Positions 34,231 through 44,958 of a DNA stretch of 64,000 nucleotides are shown piece by piece. The position numbers and the translations under genes are program-made. The notes under the pieces were generated by a model, which saw nothing but the letters and a program-made list of their open reading frames with translations, was not told the DNA's origin and ran no database searches. This stretch comes from Tetraselmis striata. Taxonomy: Eukaryota > Chlorophyta > Chlorodendrophyceae > Chlorodendrales > Chlorodendraceae. Where the stretch lies: the NCBI GenBank assembly GCA_006384855.1, contig VCJN01001773.1, forward strand, positions 1-64,000, written 5' to 3'. Position 1 is the first letter of the stretch; each line of letters starts with the position of its first letter.

Positions 34231-37200
34231 TCACGCCTCCCCGCCCGTGGCGAGCAGCAGGTGCTCGTACGCGGCCTGCTTGGGCATGCGGTGCGCCTGG
34301 GGCAGCAGCGAGTGGTACGCCTTGGCGACGCCGAACGAGGCGCTGCCGCGCGACTGCATCCAGCTCCACACTAACCCCATCTGCGTGGAGTTGGCCATCC
34401 GCAACCCAAAGGACGCCTTGCTGGGCCGGCACACCTGCCAGCAAAAGCGAAGGGAGTCGGTCAGCCTCCCGCCATCGTTCACCTCTGAACACTTGAAGGC
34501 GACCAGACAGTACCGTCACCATAACTGCGTGACGCGCGGTGGCAGGGTGGTCCGGCGCACCTGGTCGGGGTGGGCCCCTGCGCCACCGCCCACATGGCCA
34601 GCAAAGAGGTCGCACGGCAGCCCCTTGAGCGCAGGCTGCGGCGCGGCGACAGCCTCCACGAGCTGCCCGCCCAGCGCCTCCATCGCGCGTGATGCCTCCC
34701 CCGTGGCGGCTGCATGCTGCGCGCGAGCCCACTCGCTCGCCAGCAGCGCGGCGGTCCGCCGTGCTCCGGCTGCGGGGACGAGCCACAGGCTGGTGTCCGC
34801 CGAGACGGTCGTGGCGCCTCGGGGGCCGACCCGCCCATGGTGATGGCGACGGGAATGGCGGCTTGGTCCCAACCCCGTTCTCAGGGTGCTGGGGTTTAGG
34901 GTCTCTGACGCCACAGTGAGGCTCTGCCGGTCGCTGCGCGACCGGAGGACGACCCCCGCGGCGTCGCCCAGCGCACGCAGCGCCGGGGTGAGGCTGCGCC
35001 CCAGTAGCACATTGGACGACAGCATCACCAGCGGCCCGGGCGGCTGGGAGGCCGCCGCGAGCTCCATCAGGTAGTGCAGCTGCAGCGCAAAGGTGTACGC
35101 CAGCGGCGTGCTGTGCAGCCCCCACACCGGCGCCTGCACCTCCCGCACCTCCAGCTTCCCCTCCCAGTAATCGAAGAACGTCACCTGCCCGGGGCGGCCA
35201 AGCAGGCATCAGTGCGCGGGTAAGACGCGTCAACAGAATGAGCATCGGGGGCAGTCGGACTCGAAGTTGTCTATACATGCTGCCGCAAATAAAAGCCAGC
35301 ATTACACTAATATAACAATATCGAAAATTAATTACATATCCAACAGTGCTACGTTACACTGTGCCACAAACAAATCTCATTTACTTGCGTGTTATAATAT
35401 CAAAATGCTCCGAGGAAGTTCTAATGAGGACAACTGCAAGTCAGACCGCAGACAGTGCCGCTTTCCTTGTCATGAATTCCATTCAGAGCTTTTACTCAGA
35501 AGCCAAGATGAACTCATTATACCGTAACGCCAGCAGAATTTACCAGGCGGCGCAAATCACAAGCCATCATGACCTCCACAGCCGACGCTGCAGAAGACAA
35601 CGGGCAACGCTGCACTACACGGCCAACGCCGTAGAGCTTACCTACAGAGAGTGATACATATTCTCAATCCGGATGTGCGGAATTTCGCGTTGTTCATCGA
35701 ATGTTATGCCAGTTACGTATTGTAGACTAATGAGTGGCTGTGGTTTTCGAAGGGGGGGGGGGGGGGGCGGGGGGGGGGGGGGGGGGGGGGCACCTGCGGC
35801 GCTGTGCCGGGCGCGTGCAGCAGCACCAGTTGGCCGTCCGGGTGCGACATGAGCGCGGACAGGAAGCTGAGTGTGACGCGCTGCAGCGCCTCCTCCAGGG
35901 CCTCCCCCTCCGCCACGGGCGCAACCGCCACGAAGGTGAGCGTCTCTCCCTCTGCGCTGGGCGGCACCATGGGGGCACCCAGGCGCCCCGCCGCGCTCAC
36001 GCCATCGCCCTCCTCTTCAGGCGGCCAGCGTACCGCCCCGCTCTCGATGAACTGCCGCGGCGGGGCGATCTGGTACCCAAGCTGTTACGAGGGGGGTGAT
36101 GGGAGACCTCTCAACAGGAAGCGGAGCGCACAGGCAAGTACCCACCACAGGCAGGCCGCCACCGAAGGCATGCAATATATCAATAAAGCATAGTACTCGT
36201 ACTATGAAACCTTCGAGCAGGGGAGTTTCAGGTCTTCTATGACACAGCGGCGCTCATTATTAATCGTGGAGATTGCTTAGACCCATGCAATAATGTAGAA
36301 GCACAAATAGCCATGTTGGCAATGGGCAGCCACGCGTGTGTGGGGGGCCGGGGGGAGGAGGGGGGCGGGTCATACTTGCTTCATGCCCCACCCCATGCCC
36401 GACCAGCAGCCGCTGACCGTAGCGCGGCTGTGCCCGTCCTCCTCGCAGCCAAACAGCGCGCTCCACAGCGTGTCCATCATGAACCTGAGTGCGCCAACAG
36501 AAGAAAGCTCAAGACGCGCCAACCTGCCCGTGGCGCGGTGCCCTGGCTGGTGGGCGAGGCAGCGCGGCGGGTAATCCGCAAAGCAGCGGGGAAACCTGCT
36601 GTATTGCGGGCTCAGGCAAGGGTTGGAAGGTTCGTTGTATTATGCGAGCGGCAGTGGGAAGTGCCAGCACTGTACGGGAGTGCAGCAAAAGCGTGTGAGA
36701 CGGAGGAGGCAGGGGGTCGAAGTGTGGATGCATCTCACCGGCGTTGGATGCCCTCTGCATCCCACGAGTTGAGCCACTGCCGCAACCACACATACTCCGA
36801 GCGCGGCAGTGACCACACCCGCCGCGCGCTGACCATGAACATGCCCTTGGATTGGCTCTGGAAGCAGACGGGCGCCTGGCAGTTGTGGCAGGTGTAACAT
36901 TCTGCCTCGCAGGTGTATCTGCCAGCAAATGGGACACGGGAAGCAGGGCGTGGGTTGAGCTGCCACCCACGCGCTTGGCAGAGGGCCGGCCTTGCGGCAT
37001 GGCAGGGTGCGCACCGCCTGTACAGCGTACAGAGCTCCTCGCCCCAGCGCGTGTCGTTGGCGGTGTCCACATAGTTGGCCGACCCCGGGTGGAAGGGGTT
37101 CTTGTCAAAGTGGGTGCCCACCACGCTGCGCCAACTCCCCAGCGACTTGAACTCCCACTTGCCTGTAGTTGGAGTATGGGTGTAGCGCGGCACAGGAGGG

Positions 37201-38380
37201 CTCAGCCAGGGAAGGCGGATCTTCAGCCACACTGGCGCCGGTATACAGGCTAAACGTCATCGGTGTGAATTTGATTCAGAAGCAGTGTATCGGCCTGGCA
37301 TGGAACTTGACGACCTTCTCTGCACCGCTCGGTGCAACTTTCGCCGGCGTGGGGCAAGGCAGGGCAACTCGCCTTCCTTGGCCTCGCGCCAGACAGACTC
37401 CACGTCTGTGTTGAGGTGTCGCTGGCCGCGAGCATACATGAAGTTGCCCTTCAGAAAGAGCAGGTTGGGCTCCAGGTGGTCGTACCTGCCCGGCCACACG
37501 GCCAGGGAAGGCAATACCGAGTGAGTGTGGGGGAACAATACTCAGGCAGCGTGGCTTGCCTGCTGATGTGGTATCGATGTGAAGCCCCCCCCCCCCCCCC
37601 CCCCACCCACCCACCTAAACGCATCACCCCACACACACGCACGAACATGTGAGCGCCTCGGGGACCCCTTCAGATACTTAGGGGAGCCACGTACCTGTCC
37701 GCAATGTGGCGCAGATAGACGCTGTGCATCTTGGTGTTGGTCAGCGTGGACCACACGGTGTCGGGGGCGTCGATGATGCTGGCGCACTCCTGATGATTAG
37801 GGGCACCATGGCCGTGTCAGCGAGTCCCACGTGCCATGTGAGCGAGTCCTGAGTCAGACGGTCAGGAAAGAGGGGGCAGCAGGAGGGACGCACCTGCAGA
37901 GGACCGAGGTCCCTTTGGATGGTGCGGCTGCCGCGCCCGCACTTGCTATAGATGTAGAGGTGCGTGTTGTCGCAGCCCATGGAGCGCAGCCATCCCAGCT
38001 GCTCCTTGCACACCACCACCACCACGCCCAACGCGCCATCCTCTGCGCGCGCAGGCTCATGGAAGGCCTCGAAGTAGCTGCGCTTCACGCAGTGCTCTGC
38101 ATGCGAGAAACCGGTGCCACAGATATCAGACAATGGTACAAGGAGGGAACCCCGATCACGCGAATGGTCGAGTAAGAGGGGGGCGGTGCGGAAGGGGGGT
38201 GAGGGGCGGGGGGGTTGAAAACTCCACCTGTATAGCGCACCGATGCTAACTCAGGTGGGAAGCCACCACCTGAGGACGAGCATGCACGCTCATCCCAGGT
38301 GGGTGCATTGGCACCACCGTTGTAGGCGCGGATATAGGAGAAGGATTTCTGCGGAAGGGTGATGCGGGGGGCAGCAGCCC

Positions 38381-38413
<33 letters not shown>

Positions 38414-39155
38414 CGTAAGGCACCATGCGAACATGGGGGATATCCCTTGGCTCTTGGATCATCGGACTCCAACCCCCATGCCTACCGGGAGTGAGTTGAT
38501 GCCCTTCAGCCGTATCAATACGGCATGTTTCGGTGTCCCCTCATGCGCCCCCTGTTGCGGCTATAATCAAGCTGATACTGCTCTGAGTAAGGACTATATT
38601 GGACAACACTTCATGCACGAGGTGCAGTTGCAGCTGCGCCAGGGCCTGACCGCCGCCCTGATAATACTGCACTCTCCCACAGACAGCCAGTCTACATTGC
38701 TGAGACTTGGCAGCACGCGTGGGACTCTGTAAGGGACGCCGCACGTCATGCCCCCGGTGTCAGGGCGCGTGAGAGCGATGTTTTGTTCCTGCATTATCGA
38801 TTCTGATTCCGGCATCCATCTGCAGCCGGGACGAGGCGAGCAGCCGCGTGCTGTCGCTGACGAGGCGTCCATTGGACGACGGGCAGAACCGGCCCAGCAC
38901 GCATCAACGGTTTGGAGAATGGTAGGTGACATGGTGTGACCGAGAAAGGGGGGGGGGGGGGGGGGGGGGGGGGGGAGGTGGGGGGCTGCTCACGTCGCGG
39001 TGGTAGGAGCCGTCGTGGCGGGCCCAATCGGCGTCATGCGCTGCCACCGCTTGCAGAGCCACCGCGAGGGCAAGGGCAAGGGCTCGGAGACCAGAGCATC
39101 TGTGTGCCGATACGCTGCTGGGTGGAGAATTCGAGCGGTAGGCAGGCGGATTCAT
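34231..39155 (-). CDS. DUF3431-like protein with a second C-terminal domain, at least 10 exons
   Basis: Exons read downward: 39,155-38,994 (provisional first); one or more unresolved exons; then 38,096-37,894; 37,789-37,695; 37,485-37,373; 37,162-37,015; 36,918-36,739; 36,484-36,376; 36,081-35,794; 35,184-34,561; 34,434-34,231. Phases agree from 38,096 to the stop (about 654 codons). Exon 1 encodes a hydrophobic stretch (ALALALAVALQAVAA) like a signal or type II anchor, so secretory-pathway location is likely. The DUF3431-like part shows VVVVVCKEQLGWL, THLYIYSKCG, SVYLRHIADRYDHL, LLFLKGNF, GMFMVSARRVWSLPRSEY and MMDTLWSALFG. The last three exons form about 370 residues (FFDYWEGKLEV, LVMLSSNVLLG, TSLWLVPAAG, HPDQVCRPSKASFGLRMANS), faintly like a nucleotide-sugar transferase. 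No function is assigned. The intron after 37,373 starts GCGAGT, a GC donor. A split into two genes is possible but not favoured by phase. Confidence 0.65.
38949..38975 (+). repeat. Long G homopolymer (sense-strand C tract in intron 1)
   Basis: Twenty-five or more G on the plus strand, about 20 bases after the donor of exon 1 of the DUF3431-like gene. Similar tracts in this gene lie at 38,387-38,413, 37,587-37,603 (C on the plus strand) and 35,751-35,790. Confidence 0.9.
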
Positions 39156-39572
39156 GACCGGCAGGCGAAAGCTTGTCAGGCGGCGTGGCGGCTTTTGGCG
39201 GGATTTGATCGGCGGGCCCCCGGTCAACGGGAATGCGCCGATGTTGGGCGCGCTGTCAGCCTGCGAGACGCCGAGACACAGCTCACCGTCGGAAGCAAGC
39301 CGACCTGCTGGCTGCCACGGCTTTTCCTTTGCTGTCTTCACCCGACGAGAGTACAGCACGTAATTCCTTATTTATGGGGCACTGCAGTTGGGGCTGGAGT
39401 ACGCGAGGAATGCTTCTTGCATACGCCGCGAACGAGCAGCGGGCCGTAGTCAGCACTCACCCCGAATTCCCTTCTCTTCAGCAGTGCCTCATAAATAAGG
39501 AATTGCGTGCCGTAAGTACTCGCGCGCCGCTCGCTACCTGTAGCGACAACCCTGTATCTCATACCTCATATA

Positions 39573-39685
39573 CTTACATGAGCTAGCAGCAGAAATCTCA
39601 TACGTCATACGACCTTAAATTTCTGATTGTCCTTTTATTTTGGCGATTTCCTGATATCGCCTTCTACTGCTAGCTCATGTAATTC
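39573..39685. mobile_element. Two LINE-2 tails in inverted orientation
   Basis: A short tail on the minus strand (TTACATGAGCTAGCAGCAGA at 39,573) is followed 20 to 30 bases later by a longer tail on the plus strand, which ends AGCTCATGTAATTC near 39,683. The pair can fold on itself. Confidence 0.65.
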
Positions 39686-39855
39686 TTTTTATATCTCATA
39701 CCTCATAGCGTATCCTGGCTGGATACGGAGGACTGGATTAGCGGGGGGCGGGGCCCCGGCCAGAATAATCCGCCTCGATCCGCGCGCAGTACCTGTTTCA
39801 AATGATAATAAAAACATATATACAGGTAGCAGCGCGCAGCGCGTTTAAAAAAAGC

Positions 39856-39885
39856 ACCTAATTACACCAGTCCACGCATAAAGTA
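39856..39885 (+). repeat. Solo end related to the foldback element
   Basis: TTACACCAGTCCACGCATAA resembles the outer end of the 28,072-30,303 element. No matching second end was found nearby. Confidence 0.4.
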
Positions 39886-39928
39886 TCGTCCATCTACAGG
39901 TGGCTGATGAAATACACAACATGTTATT

Positions 39929-40760
39929 CTTTTTATTACATAAGGGCTTTCACAAAAGCGCACTACAAACAGAACTAACAGCAAGTATGAAAGGTTGCCA
40001 GCAAAAGAGAGACGTAAGCCTGAAACCAATTTATTACGTAAGGGCTTTCACAAAAGCGCACTACAAACAGAACTAACGTCAACTGAAACCAAGATCGAGC
40101 AGGAGGACAGGGAGCCAAGAACCAAGAAGGAGCCAAGGGAACCACGAAGTCACTTAGCTGCCATGAACCAAAGGGACCCCCGCCCCGGGGTAGGCTATCA
40201 GCCGCGGCGAGGACGCTTGCAGCCAATGACCCGGGTCATAGCAACACATGCCGACGAGCGACGCGACGCAAGCGCAGGAGCACCATCACGTGCCGCACGC
40301 GCGGCCGCGACCCCCCCAAGAACGTTGTCTGCATGTGCCATGTTTATGAGTAAGGAGAAACGGCGGCGCCACGCAGACAAGAGCTGGCCGATTTTTTGGC
40401 ATGTGTGTGTGTGTGGCTAGCTTTCGCGAGCTCCACCAAGAAAGCCTCGGCGTGCGAGGCCAGCGAGCCAGACTCGGAAACGGCGAAAGGAACAAAGCGA
40501 AGCATGCCAGCGGCGTTTCGGACAGCCTCGTCATACTTCTGGATTTTGTGGCGCTCTGCAGCCCGCAAAGCAGTCGTTGGATCCGAGCTTGACACGCCGA
40601 GGATAGGGGCAATGGTGGTATCGACAGCAACCGTGTTTCCGCGGATACCGCCATACCCAAAAAGCCCAACATCGGCCGGCCGGCCGTCGCTGCCCTTCGG
40701 GAGAGAAACAAGCACCGACGGGTCCGTGAGGATCTGGACACCCACGCCCAGCGCGGACTT
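39929..40760 (-). mobile_element. LINE-1, 5'-truncated copy with 12-base target duplication
   Basis: The sequence is flanked by CAACATGTTATT at 39,917-39,928 and 40,761-40,772, a clean target-site duplication. It encodes the C-terminal ~190 residues of the LINE-1 protein (GVGVQILTDPSVLVSLPKGS, GRPADVGLFGYGG, ERHKIQKYDEAV), nearly identical to the copy at 57,864 over that stretch. Small differences alter the frame near 40,400. The 3' end at 39,935-40,100 holds two nested copies of the tail ATTACATAAGGGCTTTCAC, the second starting near 40,031. Confidence 0.85.
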
Positions 40761-40772
40761 CAACATGTTATT

Positions 40773-43664
40773 ATATTTACGATACGTTCTAAACTAGCAA
40801 CTTATTATGGGGTTTATCCCACTGTACGGGGGAGCCATGGCGTTGTGCCCGTATCGCGCGTGTTCGCGCACATGTTTACATGGGCCGGCCAGGTCCACCG
40901 CATGCCTTCACGGCGCGGCCGCCTACCGGTCCACTGACCTCTGTTGTGGCGGCACGCTCCATCGAGCGCGCACCGCCGCAGCAAAGTCTCGGCAATTTTG
41001 CCGCGCAAGTTGTTGTTGTCCACCATCGTACCATAGTGGTTTACTACCGTACATGTATAATACGGTAAAAGTAACCTTTTGCCCCCCCCCCCCCCCTTGG
41101 AATTTATACCCGTTAGGGTTTGTGTGGTTGATGGACACGCGCCGCTTGCAACACGCTGACTACTACGTACACGCAAATAAGCTGATGATTCCTCGCCCAA
41201 CGCGAGAAGAGGACGAAGCCGCAGTGCTCCTTTCCCCAGTTAGCGGAACAAGGTCCAAGCCCTTCGACCAGTCTCGACCTACAACTACCCCTCCTTGCTG
41301 CCCCTCCCGTGTGGGCATGGCTCGATATCGATATTGGCCCCTACTCGGCGTAGGTGCCGAGATGCGCTCCAATTGGAGCGCATGCCGGCGCATGCCCGCC
41401 GCGGCTAGTGCACATGCGAGTACAAAGTGACACTGCACTGCTAGTGGCCAAGCCAGCGCCCAATGAAAATGGCTACTCCCACGCCGCGGCACTTCTGTTG
41501 TGCCGCGCATCGTGACACCGCGGACCCTGACGCCGACGTGGAGAGGGCAAGCATATAGCAACAAGGCGCTCTGCTCGCCCCCCCTACCGCTACCCCATGT
41601 GCTAACGATATCCATCGCGCCGATTCATGTACCCCCGACTCCACCTTTCCGAGACATCGTGTATGTCATAATCTTAGCAACCGGTGCAAGAAATATTGTC
41701 AGCAGCCCCACGTACAAAGCCGCTGCCCGGCGACGCTAGCAAGCGGTACCCGGACAACGAGTATTATTTGAGAAGCCCCGCCCCGTGGCGCTCTATCTCC
41801 GGTCGTCGCGAGTTCCGAGGATGAGCCACAACCGGCCACCCCGCTCAGTTCAATCCTTATTGAACCCCGCTGGGCACGGACATGAAACGACGGTTTACCA
41901 AAGTCCATCGCGTGGGAAGGGTAAGTTGCCGCGGGGCCTGCCGCATTCATGATCCTCCGCTCCTAGTGGGTCGCGGCTTGGCGGGGGACGCTGTTGAATA
42001 ACCGTTGAACTGAAGCATGCCGGTGATGTGGAGCAAAACGTTGCATAGGAGCAAGTCAATCGGTGCCCAAAAGGAACACCACGCTCTCCCATTCCCCGTG
42101 GGATGGTAACATAGTGTCGGCACGGCACGGCCCTCACTCAAAGACCGCGCCGGACGGACAGATAGGCCACTCAACAACAACTCACTTAATAGTTCAATCT
42201 ACACTCAAATGCCACGTACATAACGGTTCCGTCGAGTGTTCAATAGCGGGGGCTCCCGGTGCTTCGCTTCATCGCGAAACGCCTCTCAACATAACTCCGA
42301 GACACCTCGCGGCAACTACTACCCGATGTACTAACATTGTCATAGTAACACCACATCGTGACCTGGGCACACGTGCGCCCACGTGTGGTTTTACGAGTGT
42401 TGATATACCGGTGATATATACACGCTCGCAGTTTGCGCCGCTACCGTAGTGTGGATCAGTCACCATGCCCAGATTCGGCCTTGCACTCCCGGTATTTATT
42501 TTCTGAACACCTTACGGAATCGCTATGGCGCATCGTTTGTTTGGCCGGAATAGTAGTGAAGTACGCAGTACCCAAACATGAGTGTTATTCGCGTCTCACA
42601 CTCGCTAAACCCAAAAGGTCACTTGCAAGACTCAACACCTCGTGTCCTTACTAGTCCGAGGGCCTTCCGCTTGGCCCAACCTCTGGTGGGTTTTGTTGAT
42701 CCGTGTTGAGTCTTCAGTGCAGACGTGCGGTTCCCCGGTGTCTCCATATATTGTACCCTTTGGCTCCCTAAGCCTCCACCACCTCGAATACACACTCACA
42801 CCCAGGAGAGCTCCTCCCCTTTGTCCCAACGCGAAGCTAGGCCTCTATAGGCACCTCTTGGACACGCACATGGATTTAATTCGTCCGAAAGGCTCTGCCG
42901 GTCTTGCACACTCCGTGGGTGAGTACTTGTAAGTCTTGGAATGCTACTTCACTTCGGGCCGCCGCCGCTGCGCCGCCCATTGCTTCTTGCAGTACTGACT
43001 GCGGCCGTTAATCGTTTATTCGTCCTACGTTCTATACACACTAGGTGACGCACGCGCACGGGTTTACGCACCCTCGAGCTTCCGCCACTTTAGAATGCAA
43101 GGTACATCAGTGCTCACCTTCTCCAATGAGGGGTTTGGTTACCCGGGATAGAGTCGGGCAAAGGCAGAGTACTACTACGGGCAGAGTACTTCTCCAAACC
43201 TCGTCTCTCACGCTTGATCTCCGTCTTTTACACCATCATTCGTCTCGTGCACATGCTCAGCCTATGCGCCTCAGTTTCTCACATGCAAGACAAGGGGGAA
43301 GAGAAACCGCCCGGAAGGGCGGGGGGCTCCAGAAGCACGCGATCGGCACCAAAGCTGGCCGGCTGCGCACACGGGCAATAAAGTGCCGATCCGGAGGCGC
43401 ACGCGCCACGCGCCAGGCCGTGTCTACGTACATTGGGTGGCATCCTTACCTAATTGTTTTCAAAAGATGCCATAGCATACCTGGCTGCGGCTACTAATGT
43501 ATTATTAGTCATCCTGCGCCTCGTACCAGCAGCAGTACAGTGCTTCATCTTCGGTATAGCAGGTAGGTAGTCCCCGTTCGGGGGTTCCGCCTCATCTTAG
43601 AGGTTCCACTTTGGGGTCCCGCTTGGGTACACTATGGGGTCCCGCCTTGAGAGGCTGTGTGTTT

Positions 43665-43695
<31 letters not shown>

Positions 43696-44811
43696 GTCAC
43701 CTTGCTGCTGCCGGCGGCGCCGGGAGGCTGTGCTGCTGGCCTCCCGCCTCGTATACACCTCGCTAGTAAACATACACTTCTCCACAGATTCCACCTGTCA
43801 AAGGAAGCAGCTGCACACCTCGCCACGAAGTCCGGCACAATGATATGGACTCTTTGATGTACACAAGTATGTACACTTTGCCACGAAGTCCAGCCACCGA
43901 AAGGGAAGCAGATGTACACCTTGCAGAAACTTCAGCAATGGCTCGGCTGTAGGTCTGCTCGTGCCCTGCCTAGTGCTGGAATAGGGTCTGAAAACCTAAC
44001 TGACCAGGTGGCCTATCAGCGGTCACAATCAGGGCATGAAACTCTGATCAAAACCCTATATTACCAGATAGGTCATGGACTGTCTTGGTCGCCGTGTGCC
44101 CACGGATATGGCAGACGCTACGGTGCGGTGACGAGCATCGTGTTCTGCCACCCTTTCAGCGCATTCTGTGTCACTGGTACAAACACACGTATCGAAAATA
44201 CGCGGTAGTGTCAAACAACGCATGTGTCAAATGAGGAATACCGCATGACCAGTATGATAACCTGTAGTTGCTAATTTGATATACTATTGTCTATCAATCT
44301 AACGTAAATTACGTAGGATGACCTAACGTAAATTTATCATGTAAGTTAAGTTATCCATCATCAACGGACGAGTAGTATTTGCGTTGGAAACTGACAGGAC
44401 TTTGAACCGTATGCAGCATACAAGTAAAGACGATTTAATCTAATACGATTTGCTGTGCTCGGCAGAGGCTGGTATGCTGTCAGTCAGCCCGGCAATAGTG
44501 GTCCTGTATTGACAAGCGTGAATGTGTTGCGCGCTGGATTTGATAATCTGCACGCCTTGATGTGCACGGTCAGCGAAAGGGCAGAACCCGGAGGCCACGT
44601 CTTGACCGCCACTACTCAATGGCTAATATTCATTGTTTGTACCGGGAAGTGATAAACAGCCAATGCGGCTGTAATGCGGTCTCAGCGTAGCATCATCAGT
44701 ATGTCTCTTAAAACCGGTATCTGCGCACCTGGTCAACCGAGTGCCGCTAAGACACGGGATGTGCTGGATACCATTTCGAGGTGCTGAGCGTGCTAGCTAT
44801 TGGGCAGTCCA
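40773..44811. other. Gene-free stretch of about 4 kb
   Basis: All open frames are short, and none resembles a known protein or forms a splice-compatible chain. The only clear features are homopolymer and simple repeats: C14 at 41,083-41,096 and a (TG)n tract running into an 18-base G run at 43,655-43,696. Base composition is even. Confidence 0.5.
43655..43696 (+). repeat. (TG)n microsatellite running into a G homopolymer
   Basis: About 10 TG units followed directly by about 18 G. No gene context. Confidence 0.9.
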
Positions 44812-44816
44812 TTACA
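44812..44816 (-). terminator. TGTAA poly(A) signal of AQR
   Basis: TGTAA on the minus strand about 145 bases beyond the AQR stop. No closer candidate was found. Confidence 0.5.
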
Positions 44817-44958
44817 GCTCAGAAAAGGTTCCTTAGAAGCAAGACCCAATGAATGCAACGAGCTTAACCAGCCCCGAAGCAGTTGCCGCAATCACCAAAC
44901 CTAAGGTGCTTGCCGACACAGGCATGTCATGTCGCAACTGTGCTGCACGCAGCGTTGC

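Noticed and set aside
33788-34843. 351-codon plus-strand frame
   Set aside because: It is antisense to the last two exons of the DUF3431-like gene and is open only because of high GC content.
34091-35302. 403-codon minus-strand frame
   Set aside because: It overlaps the large exon 35,184-34,561 in another frame. The exon frame, not this one, keeps phase with both neighbours.
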